Shown here: piece after piece, positions 27,959-41,100 of the stretch | Numbering within the stretch: the first letter of the stretch is position 1 | Layout: every line of letters begins with the position of its first letter | NCBI RefSeq assembly: GCF_019578655.1 | Contig: NC_063257.1 | Span: 4,402,001 to 4,466,000 of the forward strand | DNA length: 64,000 nucleotides | Direction: 5' to 3' | DNA from: Ricinus communis | Lineage: Eukaryota; Streptophyta; Magnoliopsida; Malpighiales; Euphorbiaceae | The notes under the pieces: generated by a model | Seen by the model: only the letters and a program-made list of their open reading frames with translations | Told to the model about the DNA's origin: nothing | Database searches by the model: none | Translations under genes and position numbers: made by a program

Positions 27959-29875
27959 GCTGCCCTTTTAGGAAAATGGGATACCTTGACATTGTTAATG
28001 ATTTTGGTGCAGAAACTCATATATAATATGGAAGAGGAGCGGAGCAGTATGTTAATCATGCTTTGTGATTTGGAGCTAACAATTGCTACAAGATACAATT
28101 ATCATATTAATACCCATTTCATTTCTAGAGGCTATGAATTGATGCTAAAATCATTCATTTGCATGTAATTGATGACTATTCCATTATGGAAATCTCATTC
28201 CTCACTTTTCTTTGGCTCCTTTTCCTTCTCTTTATTAATGTTTAATCCGCAGGCCATTTTTTAATTGAAAGCTTTTCACCTAAAGTTCTTTTAATAATAG
28301 AGGCTTTTGAATTAATTTAATAGTTTATGAAATCTCCCTTTTGTAATATTAAACATGATTGTCGGTCCGTGTAAAAAAGAAAAATTATATATTTATACAC
28401 TTCCATGCACGACTTTGGATTTATGATTCCATTGATAAAAAAAAAGAAAAAGCTAACCATATAATATACTAAATTAACAGTAGAAAATCTCCTGCTTTCT
28501 GGAGCTCTGGATTTGAACATCATAATGTAAGCAACTATATATCTATCATGTCAACAGTCACTACCAAATTTGAACTTTAATTTTTTTTTACAATTCATGC
28601 ATAAATTTAATTCTTTTCAAATTAAAATGCATTTTTGTAGGTGATTGAATGAAATGACCCACTTCTCATCATCCTATTTTAATTATTTTCTCCATGGCAT
28701 ATTTTCCACATGCTAGTGCAAATATGTTATAGGTTTTAGTAACGTTAGCTCAATGCATGCCCCCTTCACTGTAGTAAATGAATCAAGGGCTAGCTAAGAA
28801 CTGAGACAACAAAACCAATCAATCATGGTTTCATTTGAATATTTCAAGCCTCAAGCTCATCATAACACTGGCGGTCTTTATAAAAGTTTGTCTCTTTTAC
28901 TCTATCCAAACTACATAAAATCCTCTCATCGAATAATTGTCTCAAATTATGAGATCATTTTCTCTGTAGTGAGCTCAAAATGGAGATTTTTCTTTTTTCC
29001 TTTTATGCACTTCCTTACTCATCAAAACCATATGAAAGAAGATAGGGGTTAGTTTAATGGACACAAATCTTGAAAAAATTATTTTCAGCTCGTAAATTAT
29101 TATTTTTTCAGGGTATCCATTTTTTGCAAAGAAAGTATTGAAAAAGAAAATTCTGTAGCATATTCATAACTTTAGTAGCTAATTATCAGTCTCAACATCC
29201 ATTTTGCTGGGCAAAACTTTTCTACAGTGATTTGAGTGTTTCCCTCGACCAAGTTCTCCATAGAACTAGACATAGCAGCAATAATCGCTTCACCATAGTT
29301 TGAAATCAAAATAAATATTAAAAGGCGATTAAGAGACATATAATATGCGTCTATTAGGATTTTTGACTCTATTTAGGACGGATTATGATTTCTGTACAAG
29401 AGTGAGTAACCATGTGTGCAAATATTTCACCACAAATCAATGAAATTGAGTCCAAAGCTTTTTAGTGAATCTCTCATATTTCAACTAAAGTAACCATTAC
29501 AGTCTTGAGTATGATAAAGTACCTTTTAAACTAATTATCATTTTGCGAGGGACGAGTTCATATCTATATTTTGCATTCAAATCATGAAGGGTATAGGTAA
29601 CAAATAAATTGAATTAGAAGAAGTATATAGGTGATAATAATGAATTTTTAGAAAATAAATTTCAGAATCAAATTAACCACTACAAAAAAAGAAAAGACAG
29701 TCAGACAATTAACTGATATGAACAATCAGATTTATATTAACGATCTAATTAATAGGATCGTGATCACCCTAATCAAGAGCAGGGAAGATACAAGTTGGGG
29801 GTGGGTGGGCAACAAATTGGATTGAGAATTTGTAAATGGAATTTAAAAATAAATAAATAAAAGAGAAAGGAAAAA

Positions 29876-29897
29876 GGGGAGGGGGAGGGGGAGGGGG
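29876..29897 (+). other. Perfect G-quadruplex motif
   Basis: Four runs of 4, 5, 5 and 5 guanines are separated by single adenines, the pattern expected to form a very stable parallel quadruplex. It lies in the less AT-rich island of the interval upstream of the KNOX gene, followed by a purine-rich stretch. Confidence 0.9.
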
Positions 29898-30465
29898 AAG
29901 CCGTTGAATTCAAAGTCAAAGGAAGAGGAGAAGAGGCAGGCAAAGACAGAAATACTTCAACTTCCCACTGGAACTGAAGTTACTAAACAAGAGAGGCAAT
30001 TGCAGTGTTGCACCAACTAACTATTTTGTGGAGAATAAAGAGCTTTGTTTAAAAATATTGAACGGTGATCTGTGCCTTTGATCACCAGAAAACAAAAGAG
30101 TGGGACCCAAATAGAGTTTTGTCTTTAAATGAGGCGCGCGTAAACAGCGCGGGAGCTGTTTCCCGATGCAGCAGTAGCAAGCAGCAACATCATAACTCAC
30201 TGCCACCCCCCCACTCATTCTCTCCTCTCTATTTTCCTCATTTAATTAATAATTTAATTATCATATAATTTTAATTACTTTTTTGTTTTTGTAAAAATAC
30301 ATATGTATGGTTTTAGGTTGGTTAGGCGCTTTTCCAAATAAGGCTAAACTTAATATGAAAAGATATAACTAAACATTGATAATATATAGTTAAGAGAAGA
30401 AAAGCAGACAGGGTTCCACAATACGCCTCTCACATCAAACGTTAACTCTGAGTGTGGATGTTTGG

Positions 30466-30477
30466 TGACAGTGACAG
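30466..30477 (+). promoter_or_regulatory. Paired TGAC motif (KNOX/BELL-type site)
   Basis: TGACAGTGACAG contains two TGAC cores six bases apart. KNOX and BELL TALE homeodomain proteins recognise TGAC cores, so this could be a composite TALE site about 12 kb upstream of the KNOX start. The motif is short and chance occurrence is quite possible. Confidence 0.2.
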
Positions 30478-30985
30478 CCATCTCTTCACTAATAAAAGAA
30501 AAAAAATATAATATTGAAAATTGGCAAAAGGGTCACTGTGCTCCCATGTGGGATATGGGGTCCATTTTAACCCTCCCAATGTATGTATTTGAGACACAGA
30601 TTGGACTGTTTTTGGGTCCCCTCTCACCTCAGCTCCCCACACCCATCACTTCCTCCTTCTGCCTCAAACTAATGCTGTCATATGAAATGGAAGACCACAA
30701 CATGCATTTTCATCTTCTATTTGTTTGATTAATTTAACCCAGTTTCAGCTCTCAAGCTGAGTGTAAGTGTATCTTCTTATTAGGCTGATTCCAACTGCAA
30801 AACATATTCTTCATGTAAATGGTAGCTAGTAGCCCTAATTACACTAGCAGGAGGAATTTTAGAGGTCTTAGGAGTTAGATGGTGGTGGGGTTCTATCAAA
30901 TTGATGTGATAGCATTGTATTTTTCTCTCTCTCTTTCTTTCTTTTTGGCAGGGACCTTTATTTTGGATGGTTATCGCATTTTACT

Positions 30986-30988
<3 letters not shown>

Positions 30989-31026
<38 letters not shown>
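30989..31026. repeat. (AT)19 microsatellite
   Basis: 38 uninterrupted bases of AT dinucleotide. Confidence 0.95.
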
Positions 31027-31028
<2 letters not shown>

Positions 31029-32366
31029 TTAATGCTTAAAATACATTATGTTCCCTGTGGGGAACTTAATTCATTATTTTATTTAATTAATTTCTTTTTC
31101 TTTTGTTCCGTGTCTCCATATGTGAAAACTAGGGTTCATGTTGATTTCTTCACATCAGTCTTTATGTGAATGATTAGATGCTTATGGTCATTGTTTAAAT
31201 TCTCTATTAGCCATTCAAGTTGGCGTAAGCAGTTGTCTCCGGCCACACCACGTATAATAATATTATTATTGTTTTTTCAATAAAGAAAATATATAGAATC
31301 ATAGGAAGAGGAAGAATTTAATTTAATTCTCTACTCCAATCACATGCTTTATGAGGGTAATAATAATAGAAGGGGTGGCAATTAATTACATGGTTAGCTA
31401 CTGTTTTAAAGTTTAAAAGCAAATGATTCTTGAAAATCTCAGGCAACATGGCGGGGTTTTGATTGATAAGATAGTAGAATCTTAGAACAGATCAAGAATG
31501 GCCCCCCAGTTTGTGAAGAACTTGTACAAGACACACCTAACTTTACTCTTTAACTTCAACCTAATTGGACTGCAATCTCTATTTCAAATGCACTTTTTCT
31601 CTACCATACCAATTACTTTGTGCAATAAACAGCATTCTTAAATTGACATGAATCTGTTTTCACTTCTCAAACGTCACTTTTATGTGTAATAGCAGCCTAG
31701 GAAATGGCCCATCTGTTTTAATAGTCAGAGTAACAGGAGGGGCTAAGGTATATGATAGTTGGTGCCTAAATCACATGCTAGTTTTTTCTTGGCTAAGGCA
31801 AGTTCTAGATCAGTAATGTTTGACTATTGTGTTTTTGTTATTAGTTCTACAGTTTTGGAGTTCTGTAATATTTTAGCAGGGCTCGAAACAACTATAGTTA
31901 CGTGAAAGTTTTAATCTTATTAAATAACTTGATGGAAGGCAGAAGCTAAGAGTAGCATAAGTAGAAGTTGTCACATCAAGGTCAGCTCTGGGTTACTGGT
32001 TAGGCCCTCCTGTGGCTTGTCCATGTTAAAAGCGTAGCTCATGGACTTCATTGGATCAACTTTAGAGGCTATTAAATGGGCCTTCAGCTTATTGGGTTTT
32101 TGCTGGATTGCAGACTACTTCAGCTTGACAAGCAACACAGTACAATTTCACAACCAAAGAAAAGGACTCTTGTTTCTTATATCACAACGCAAATATTACA
32201 AACTATTTTTCTTCTTTTCTGGTATATTTGTTTTGAGTATACAATGTAAAGGATCGTGTCAACATCCCAATTCAGCAAATACAATACATGCTTCGTTTAT
32301 TTACATGATAACTGAAAACATAAAAAACGTAATAGCTTCTTCATTCATCAAGCAGCAGCAAAGAAC

Positions 32367-35300
32367 TTAGTTCAAGTCTATGGATACCACAACGGGAGAG
32401 TCTCCCTTGTCAACAACAAATGTCTTTGTGATCTTCTTAGAAATAGTATTAATTTCCAGTTTGTATGTACCTTGAAATCCTCTAAATGTGAACTCTCCTT
32501 GCTCCTCAATATGGCCGTGAGCACGAGTCAGCCACTCGTCTTTAAGAGCGAGGTATCTTTTACCAGCTTCATTGAGTTCACCTTCTGCATTAACCAAGTG
32601 AGCATTGTCTCGGCTCATGAACAACTCCCAAAATCCCCACAACATAATGCCATCCACTGCAGGATGTGCAAAAGCTTCTCGAAGTATAACTTCTAAATCT
32701 TCCCCTCTAACGTATTCATTAATGGAAGATACATCAAGCTCCGTAAACCAGATTGGAAGACCAAGAATGCCCAATTTATCCAGTGCAGAACAAACAATAG
32801 GCCCGACTGGACTATCTATATGTCCTTGAATCCCAATTCCACCAACAGGTGCACCTTGTTCTTGCAAATTCAGAATCTGTTCAATGTACTTCTCTGGAGA
32901 TGATCTGGTGTCATCTCCATCCTCAATGTGATAATCGTTCACAAAGAGAGTGGCAGATGGATCTAGCTGATTGGCGGTCTTGAACATGTTTGCCCGGATA
33001 TCTTTACCTAATCGATCTTGATAGAATGATCCATGCAGCATCTCATTGTTCACATCATAATGCCTGAATTTTCCCTTGTACCGATTGAGGAGTCCTGTTA
33101 GACGATTTTGAACTGCTGTCATCAAGTCATTTTTATTCAGAGCCTTAATCCATGGCTGGACGGTGCCTTCCACTTCCCAGAAGATACAGTGACCCCGGGT
33201 CTCGATGTTGTTTTTCTTACAGAGGTCCAACATCTCATCAGCATCTCTGTAGTTAAAGTTCCCTTGCTGTGCCTCTGTCCAATACCATTTCAACTCATTT
33301 CCAAACACAGCCCAGTTGAAATTTTTCACAAAGAAATCGACATAATCTTCATTATCTATGTTCGTCCTGCTAATGCATGAACCAAAGGGGAAACTGTTTT
33401 GTGTTTGTTTGACTTTAACAAAGGTACCGAGTAAACTGTGTGAATCCACACCTGAGAATTTCAGGGTGACATCGCACTTCCGAATCTGCATTGCAGCAAG
33501 ATAATTCACAATGAAAGAAAAGTGCATAAAAAAATTTTATATGCAAATAGAAAGTACCAAGTTTGAGTAGGTTATTCAAGTTAACTTTGCACGATGGAGT
33601 CGATGGTATTGATATCATTCAGTGAGGCCGAGATGGAAAGACTACATTGCTTGTGAAAATTTATAAGACTAACATGGTCCAATACAACTTCCTCCACAGA
33701 AATAGTTCATTAAATGTTACACACTGAGCTGCACTGAAATGTTAGAATAATGTGGCAGATCTAGAAAATGTTGCATTATCTAGGTATATGATAAATCAAT
33801 CACCAAGCAAATTAAGCAACTAAATTACCTTGTCAGTCTGCCTCTTCAAATGTCTGAATCGCGCCTCTCGGTCAACAGGGAAAATCTGAAGTCCAGCAAG
33901 CATTAAATCAATACCTGGAGCAGGGCCTTGGACGTAAACCATGACCTTAGATGGTTGCTTCTCAATTCTGAAGGAGCCGCCAATTTCATGCCATCTATCA
34001 TCATTAATCTCAACTTGCCCACCATTGACCCACTGGTTATCCACTCCAAGTGCAACATTCACATTTTGAGGACCAGTTGCTCCAGAACCAATCTTAACCC
34101 ATGCGGATACCTGGTATGTCAAGAATAGTTTAATTTTATCTGTGATCATCTGTGCAGGGCCCATCCAAGTCTGTGTACGTTTAGTGACAAGGATGTAACG
34201 ACCACTTAATGGTTGATGAGGACCAAGTGATTCCCTTGCCATTGGAGGAAGTATATGTGGTGAGCCAGTTGCAACACTAAGAGTGCAATTACCAAGAGGA
34301 AACCAGACATTGGTTCCATCATTCAGATTAGAATTTTGAATTATATTAACTCCATAAGCAGGATTCTGCAAAATAAATAAAAAAAACCCTTAGGGTTCAA
34401 CTGGATAATGCAGATAATAAACTTCTACTGAGATTGAAATATATATGGAAAGACATGTTAAGGAAACTTCAAAGTTCAAATTAACCACTTGAAGGATTCT
34501 GATTGTTTCAACCCTTCTGACTTTTTTCAGTAATATATTCATTGAAAATTGAATACAAAAACTGGAGAAGCAAATTTCAACATTTAAATCTCTGAATTCA
34601 ACCAACCTCAATTAATGGAGGAGGCGAGGGAGGGATTTTCTCTGCATGCTTCACAACAAAGCTATTGACAAGAATATCAGTGCCTGCAGGTGGACCTTCT
34701 ATGTAAATCACTACTCTTTTAGGGGAACCATTTAGAAGGAACTTTCCCTGCAACTGTACCCAGTCCTTATCTGTTGCCTGCAGACTACAGACCAAGAAAG
34801 CTGTCATTAAAGTAATTCGAAAATATGTAAAGGAGCTTATTGTATTAACAATCAAACATAGTACTAAGTCTAGATCATTTAATTTGATTGATGAAAAATG
34901 ATAAAATGCTATAACAGAATAATTAATAACACAAGTTACTTATAAAGCCATCGGAATGAAGGGGAAACTAAATGTTAGTAAAAAAATATTGTTAGCAGAT
35001 ATTCTAGGTAATAAAACATAAATATCATCTTATGGAGATCAGAAACAGGGGAAATCTACTAACTTGGCAATTCCTATATATTGTTCTCGGAAATCTGGTG
35101 TTTGGACCCATAAAGTAGCCCGTACATCAGCATTAGTGACATTGTTACCAAATATCCTGACAAGAGCAATGGCCTCATAAGCAAGTTTTCTCTGTACTCT
35201 GCCAGTTATCTCCTGCTGAATCCCATTCCAGCTCTGGGTACGCTCAGTTGCAGATGCAAAAACTTTTCCGGACATGGGGACAATTTTCCCATCTTCCATA

Positions 35301-37281
35301 GAATCATGTAAGACAACCTTGCAGCCTCTACCGGACCAATTATTCAGGCCATCCTCAAATTTGGGATTTAGGATGATGTTCTGGTCTCCATCTCCACCAT
35401 CGTCACATCTATTTCTTTTATTCTTTGCACATTAAGAAGAGCAAGAAAAATATTTTAGAGTTATCACCACAACACAATAAAATACACATAGTCATAGTTT
35501 GATGGAGAAAACTTGTAAACCTTTTTAATTATCAGAAATCAAAGGCTCAGGGAATTAAAAATAATTTCTTGGTGTGAAGTTGGACTAAAAAGCAATATAG
35601 GTTTAAGATGAATATTTACATTGGACTCGCTTTGACTGGAGCAGGTAATTATTACTGAATCAATAAGCAAGTCCACACCAGGAGAAGGGCCTTCCAAGTA
35701 AAACACGACTCGGTTAGGCATGGTTGACAGTGAGAATGTACCTTCCAACTTTTCCCATCTCTCCTTTGACACACAAGTTCTGCAATGGCAATTTCCATTA
35801 ACATGATTTTTTTATTTTGTAGTTAGAGAAGAAACACAAAGAATAAGCAACAAATCCATTACTTTCCGATGAACAAAAAGTCAGTTGGTAAATCTCGGTA
35901 TTCCAGTTTCAAAGTTGCAAGGACATCAGAAGGTCCCTGAAAAGGTCCTGATACTCCAACACATGCGGAAACTGAATAACTGGAACCTGGAGAAACCCTA
36001 CTTGTGATATCTTGCTCCAAGCCCTGCCAGCATTCTTTTCGATTTGAAACAGCTGCATACTTGCCACCTGAGTTTGGTAAGAAACCTGGGTGACATGACT
36101 CTGCTGAAACCACAAAACCATCACAGCAATTTGGATGCCAGGAATGCAGTCCCTCAGAGAAGTCATGGTTTATTATAATATTTCCGGCATTGTCGCTGCT
36201 CGAACTGGTCATCATTGGGTTTCCAATCTGTCAAGCAAAGCATTAATCAGCAAAACTTGAATTTGAGAAATTTTATCCAAGAAATTACCTTGATCATTTG
36301 ATACAAGTCTAAAACAATCAGCACAGTATAGAACTTTAGGTTATAAGCTCAAATGCCTTATAGTAACTGATATGGCTCATTACCAGAAACAGCAGAGATA
36401 AAGGATAGCACAATAATGACAGTAAAAACAATGCACTTGTACTAGTCGCTAGCTGACAATCAAATTCTTGAACACACATTTGAGGCCTATGTTTCAAATA
36501 ATTTGCTTCATGCAGACATTCTTTTTGTTTCTTAACATTTTTAATCTTTCAACATTCAACTTCCACACTCAGAAATTTATTAAGAAAAACAGAATGAAAA
36601 CAAATTATGTAAAGAGTCCAAAAGGGGTAAAACCTGGTCAGTTTTCCAGCCTAAGTTCAACTTTATAAATTCAATTCCTCATAACAAAGAGAGACAAAAT
36701 CAACTTGTCTATGTTCATTTGTAATTTATTTCCAGTTCACCACTGACATTGGACGCAGAATTTGTCCCTTTTTTTGGATAATAGATAGAAATTTTGGACG
36801 TAGAGTTCGTCACTAATTCAAACATTAAATGACACAATGGAAACACATTGGGCAGCTCAATTTACTAATATCCAAAATGGTACATTCTAAGACAACAAAA
36901 TGTAATCCGGAAAGTGAGTAGCAATAGATGTCCATCAAGCTACAAGAAACGAATCTATCCCAAAAAATTTGAAAAGAAAATCTTAACAAACTGAACATAA
37001 AGATTAATCTTGTACCTCTAATTTGCCATTATTCACCTGTGGGTTCTCCATGGTTTTAGATCTCTATCCAAAACAAAGATCAAGAAATACGACTGATATA
37101 AGAGCAATAAAATAAAAAGATTTGATAATGAAAAGTAAGAAGATGAATAGTTTCTCCTTTTTCTTTTTTCCCTCAGAAGACGGATAGAGAACAAGAAAAT
37201 GAGTACCTGAAGATGTTTTTGGCTGCGATTTGTCTTGTTAAAAGCTCGACTCTTGAAGCAGCAAGAAGAGAAGCTCTTCAT
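32367..37281 (-). CDS. XYN1: Endo-1,4-beta-xylanase, GH10 with three CBM22 modules (AtXYN1/RXF12-like)
   Basis: Eight minus-strand exons: 37281-37207, 37063-37016, 36227-35863, 35779-35620, 35422-35064, 34784-34607, 34365-33829 and 33485-32367, giving 946 aa. CBM22 modules span about residues 42-216, 217-395 and 396-574; the single-exon GH10 domain is 575-946. Catalytic glutamates are expected at about E722 (acid/base, DVNNEM) and E823 (nucleophile, FTELDV). Family knowledge: hydrolysis of wall xylan, with roles in vascular tissue and secondary walls. The N-terminus (MKSFSSCCFKSRAF) is not a signal peptide. A TATAAAA string overlaps the first ATG, so translation may instead begin at Met30 in exon 2, leaving 917 aa. 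It stands directly downstream of a second, related xylanase gene on the same strand. Confidence 0.93.
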
Positions 37282-38150
37282 TTTATACGCATCGTTTTCG
37301 AGATTTTCAAGTGTAGTCTAAGAAAAGCGCGGGGCTAACCAACCATATCACTATCAAACAGCCAATTAAATTCCTTCTAACAGAACCCACTTGGTCGTTT
37401 GTCTTTTTGTATCTAAACTAAAAGATATAATAAACTGTGCTAAATCAATATTTTTATTTCTTTTTCCTTTATGATTCCGTCAATGGACTTCTCTGATCCA
37501 AGAAACATTATTTTTTTTCAATCGTCTCTGCAAGGCTAAGGCTTTCCAGACTTGTTTATACAATTGCTTTGTCTTGCAGATTGGAGTAAGATAAACCCAA
37601 CCTCCCTATTAGGCTATTACCCTTTGAATGCTTGAATTGGAAAAGAAGGTTTAGAGGTTTGGACATTCTCGATTGTTGGTTTGACGAGAAGTCTTTGATT
37701 ACAAGGCAAATTGTCTATGGTTTTTTCCTTTTTCTTTTTTTCTCTTCTCTTTTCAAGTTAGGTGAGAATGGGTATTCACTATTTGTCACTCGACTTGGAC
37801 AGCTTTTCAAGTTGCAGTTTTTACAGCTATAAATATTGGGCAACTATGTTGCAGTTTGAACTGTATAATGAATATACGATGTAAAACCATAAACACCAAG
37901 AAGTTTGCGAATTCATATTACAATCACATGGATATCGCAAGCTTTGATGTTATAATGGAGTTGTTCTTTTTTTTCTTTTATTGGAATAATGGAGAAGATT
38001 TAAAAGATGATGTTATTGCAGACTGTAGATCACCATAAGAACTTGCAGACGAGAAAGACATTCCTTTGAATTGTCTTTCTATATAAGGAAAATAGCAACT
38101 GATTAGTAATTCTAACATTTAATGATTACTAGTTTAAGAATAACAAACGC
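37282..38150. other. Spacer between the tandem xylanase genes
   Basis: About 870 bases hold the promoter of the first xylanase gene (minus strand) and the 3' UTR of the second. A TATAAAA on the minus strand at 37281-37287 abuts the first possible ATG. No other gene is visible. Confidence 0.6.
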
Positions 38151-41100
38151 CTAAAAGTCTTGCAAGTCAATAGAGACAACAAGTGGTAACTCACCCTGGT
38201 CAACAACAATTGTCTTGTTAACTTTCTTTGAAGAGGAATTAATTTCAATATTGTACGTCCCGCGAAATCCTCTAAATCTGAACTCTCCTTGCTCATTAAT
38301 ATGACCATTAGCGTGAGAGAGCCACTCTTTCCTAAGAGCAAGGAATCTTTTACCTGCTACATTGATTTTACCATCTGCATTCACTAGATGAGCATATTTC
38401 CGGGACATATACAACTCCCAGAATCCCCATAGAATCACACCTTCAACTGCCGGATGTGCATAAGCCTCGCGGAGCATTACTTCCAAATCCTCCGCTCTAA
38501 TATACTCATTAGCAGAAGACACGTCAAGTTCTGTAAACCAGATTGGAAGACCAAGAGTTCCTAATTTATCCAAAGCAGAAGAAACAATGGGTCCAACTGG
38601 AACATCGATATGCGCTTGAATACCAATTGCTCCCACTGGAGCACCTTGCTCTTGGAGTTCAAGAATTTGCTGTATGTATTTCTCCGGCGTTGATCTAATG
38701 TCACTTCCATCCTCAATGTGGTAATCATTCACAAAGAGGGTGGCAGATGGGTCAAGTTGGTGGGCAGTCTTGAACATGTTTGCTCGGATATCTTTACCCA
38801 GTCGATCTTGATAAAATGATCCATGCAGCATCTCATTGTTCACATCATAGTGTCTGAACTTTCCTTTGTAGCGAGTGAGAAGGTCTGTTAGACGATTCTG
38901 TACAGCAGTCATCAAGTCAATCCCATTCAAGGATCGAACCCATGATTGAATTGCATACTCCATTTCCCAAAATATACAGTGACCTCGCATTTCCATGTTG
39001 TGGCTCTTGCACCAGTCCACAAGCTCGTCAGTTTCCTTGTAATTGAATTTACCCTCTTGTGGTTCGGTCCATGACCACTTCATTTCATTTTCGAACACAA
39101 CCCAGTTAAAGTTTTTAACTAAAAATTTAACAAATGCATCATTGTCCATGCTGGTTCTGGTTATACATGATCCCAAAGGAAAACTGTTTTGTGTCTGTTC
39201 AACTTTAACAAAGTTGCCAAGAAAATTGCTTGTTTCTGATCCTGAAAATTTTAGGATGATATCACGCTTGCGTATCTGGAAGAAGGAAAGAAAAAAACTC
39301 TTTAATCAGAAAGCTGTATTATTAGCTCTAATCAGATAGAAAAGGAAAAAAGAAAAAGATTAACTTATTTGAGCAATAAGATTACAGAATGAGAATTCAA
39401 GAAGCAGGGGGACATTTCCGAGAATCCGTGGCCTGTTAAATGCTTAATCTAATTATTACCGGTCCTATTCAGAATTTCTGTAATGTATCTTACTTAGCCA
39501 ATGATTTGAATCACTTCCGCAATAAACCTAAATTTTGTTTTGTCAACCAAAAGAGATCTTTAAAATTATCTTTAATAAAGAAATAGTCATTATCACCAAA
39601 GTCACATCTTAGAAAACTTTCTAACAATGCGGAATGAAATGCAAGGAATACATTGGAAACCATAGTGTAACAATGCAAAACCTAGAACTAAGGCTCTTTG
39701 CTTTGAATATTGCTATTAGATCAGTTATAGTTATGATAGTTGCGAGAAGGATAGGCCATTAGTAAGACTATAAGCAATTCCAGAGACTTCTTTTCAGATG
39801 AAACAGTAGATATTCAATCAATTTGGCGCAAGTGACTGATTCAATGTCAAAAATATCAAGATTCCAATATTTCCTTCCTTCAATCTATGGATAAAAAACA
39901 ATAAAAATGTTGTTTCATATACCTTCTCAGTTTGCTTCTTCAAATACTTAAACCTTGCTTTCCGATTTACAGGAAAAATCTGAAGTCCTGCCACCATCAA
40001 ATCAACACCTGAAGCAGGACCTTGTACATAAACCATAACATTAGATGGTTGCTTCTCAATTCTAAATGACCCACCAATTTCATGCCACTTGTTATCACTG
40101 GACTCAATTTCACCCCCATTTATCCATTCTCCATCCATACCAAGTGCAACATTCAAAATCTGAAAGCCAGTTGCTCCAGCGCCAATACGAACCCAAGCAG
40201 ATACTTGATATGTCAAATAGAGTTTCAATTTATCAGTTATCATTTGTGCAGGACCCATCCAAGAATCTGAACGATTGGTTACCAAAATGTACCGGCCACT
40301 TAGAGGCTTATTAGGTCCAAGAGATTCTCTTGCCATTGGAGGCAATACACGTGGTGAACCAGTTTCAGTACTCAAAGCACAGTTACCAAGAGGAAACCAT
40401 CCAGTGGTGCCATCATCAAGATTGCTATTATCAACTATGTTCATTCCAAAAGGGACATCCTACAGAAAAGGAAAAAAACACACATTTTAATACTAAAAAT
40501 TGGGATCCAACATCTAGCGTGCATAAAAGATATGTAACACATTAGAGGACTGTTAGTAGATATTCATAAATGAGGACTGTTAGTAGATATTCATAAACCT
40601 GTATCATTTATGTGTCAGAACAAAATCTGACTAACCTTAGAAACTGGTCGAGCTGATGCAGAGATTTTCTCTGCATGCTTCACATTTAAACTATTTATAA
40701 GTATATCAGTTCCTGGAGGTGGACCTTCTAAATATATTATTGCTCTTGATGGGGAAGCATTAAGAAGGAACTCTCCCTGTAACTGTACCCAATCATTATC
40801 TGTAACCTGCAAACTGCAAGGCAAGCATCACAGACTGCACTAACAAATAAATAAATAACCAAAAGAAGCAGATATTGACAGGAGAAACAATTTGTTTGAG
40901 ATATTGGAAACAATGTCAAAAATTACAAGTATATGTTCATAAATCATTCAAACTTGTAAATAAAATTCTGTTCCTATTATGATTCAGAAAAGTAAGAAAA
41001 GTCGAGAGATACTAACTTGGCAATGGCCAAGTACTCTTCACGAAGATCTTGTTCTTGAACCCACAAAGTGGCCTGTACAGCAGCACTGGTGACATTGTCA

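Larger units (their letters stand above)
18524..32366. other. 13.8 kb interval without a recognisable gene, upstream of the KNOX gene
   Basis: The first 500 bases are the probable 5' UTR and promoter of the minus-strand KNOX gene. Most of the rest is strongly AT-rich (19.5-24.9 kb especially). Two less AT-rich islands, about 25.0-25.9 kb and 29.8-30.9 kb, contain promoter-like or unusual motifs but no supportable coding gene. The last few hundred bases before 32367 are the likely 3' UTR of the first xylanase gene. Confidence 0.6.
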
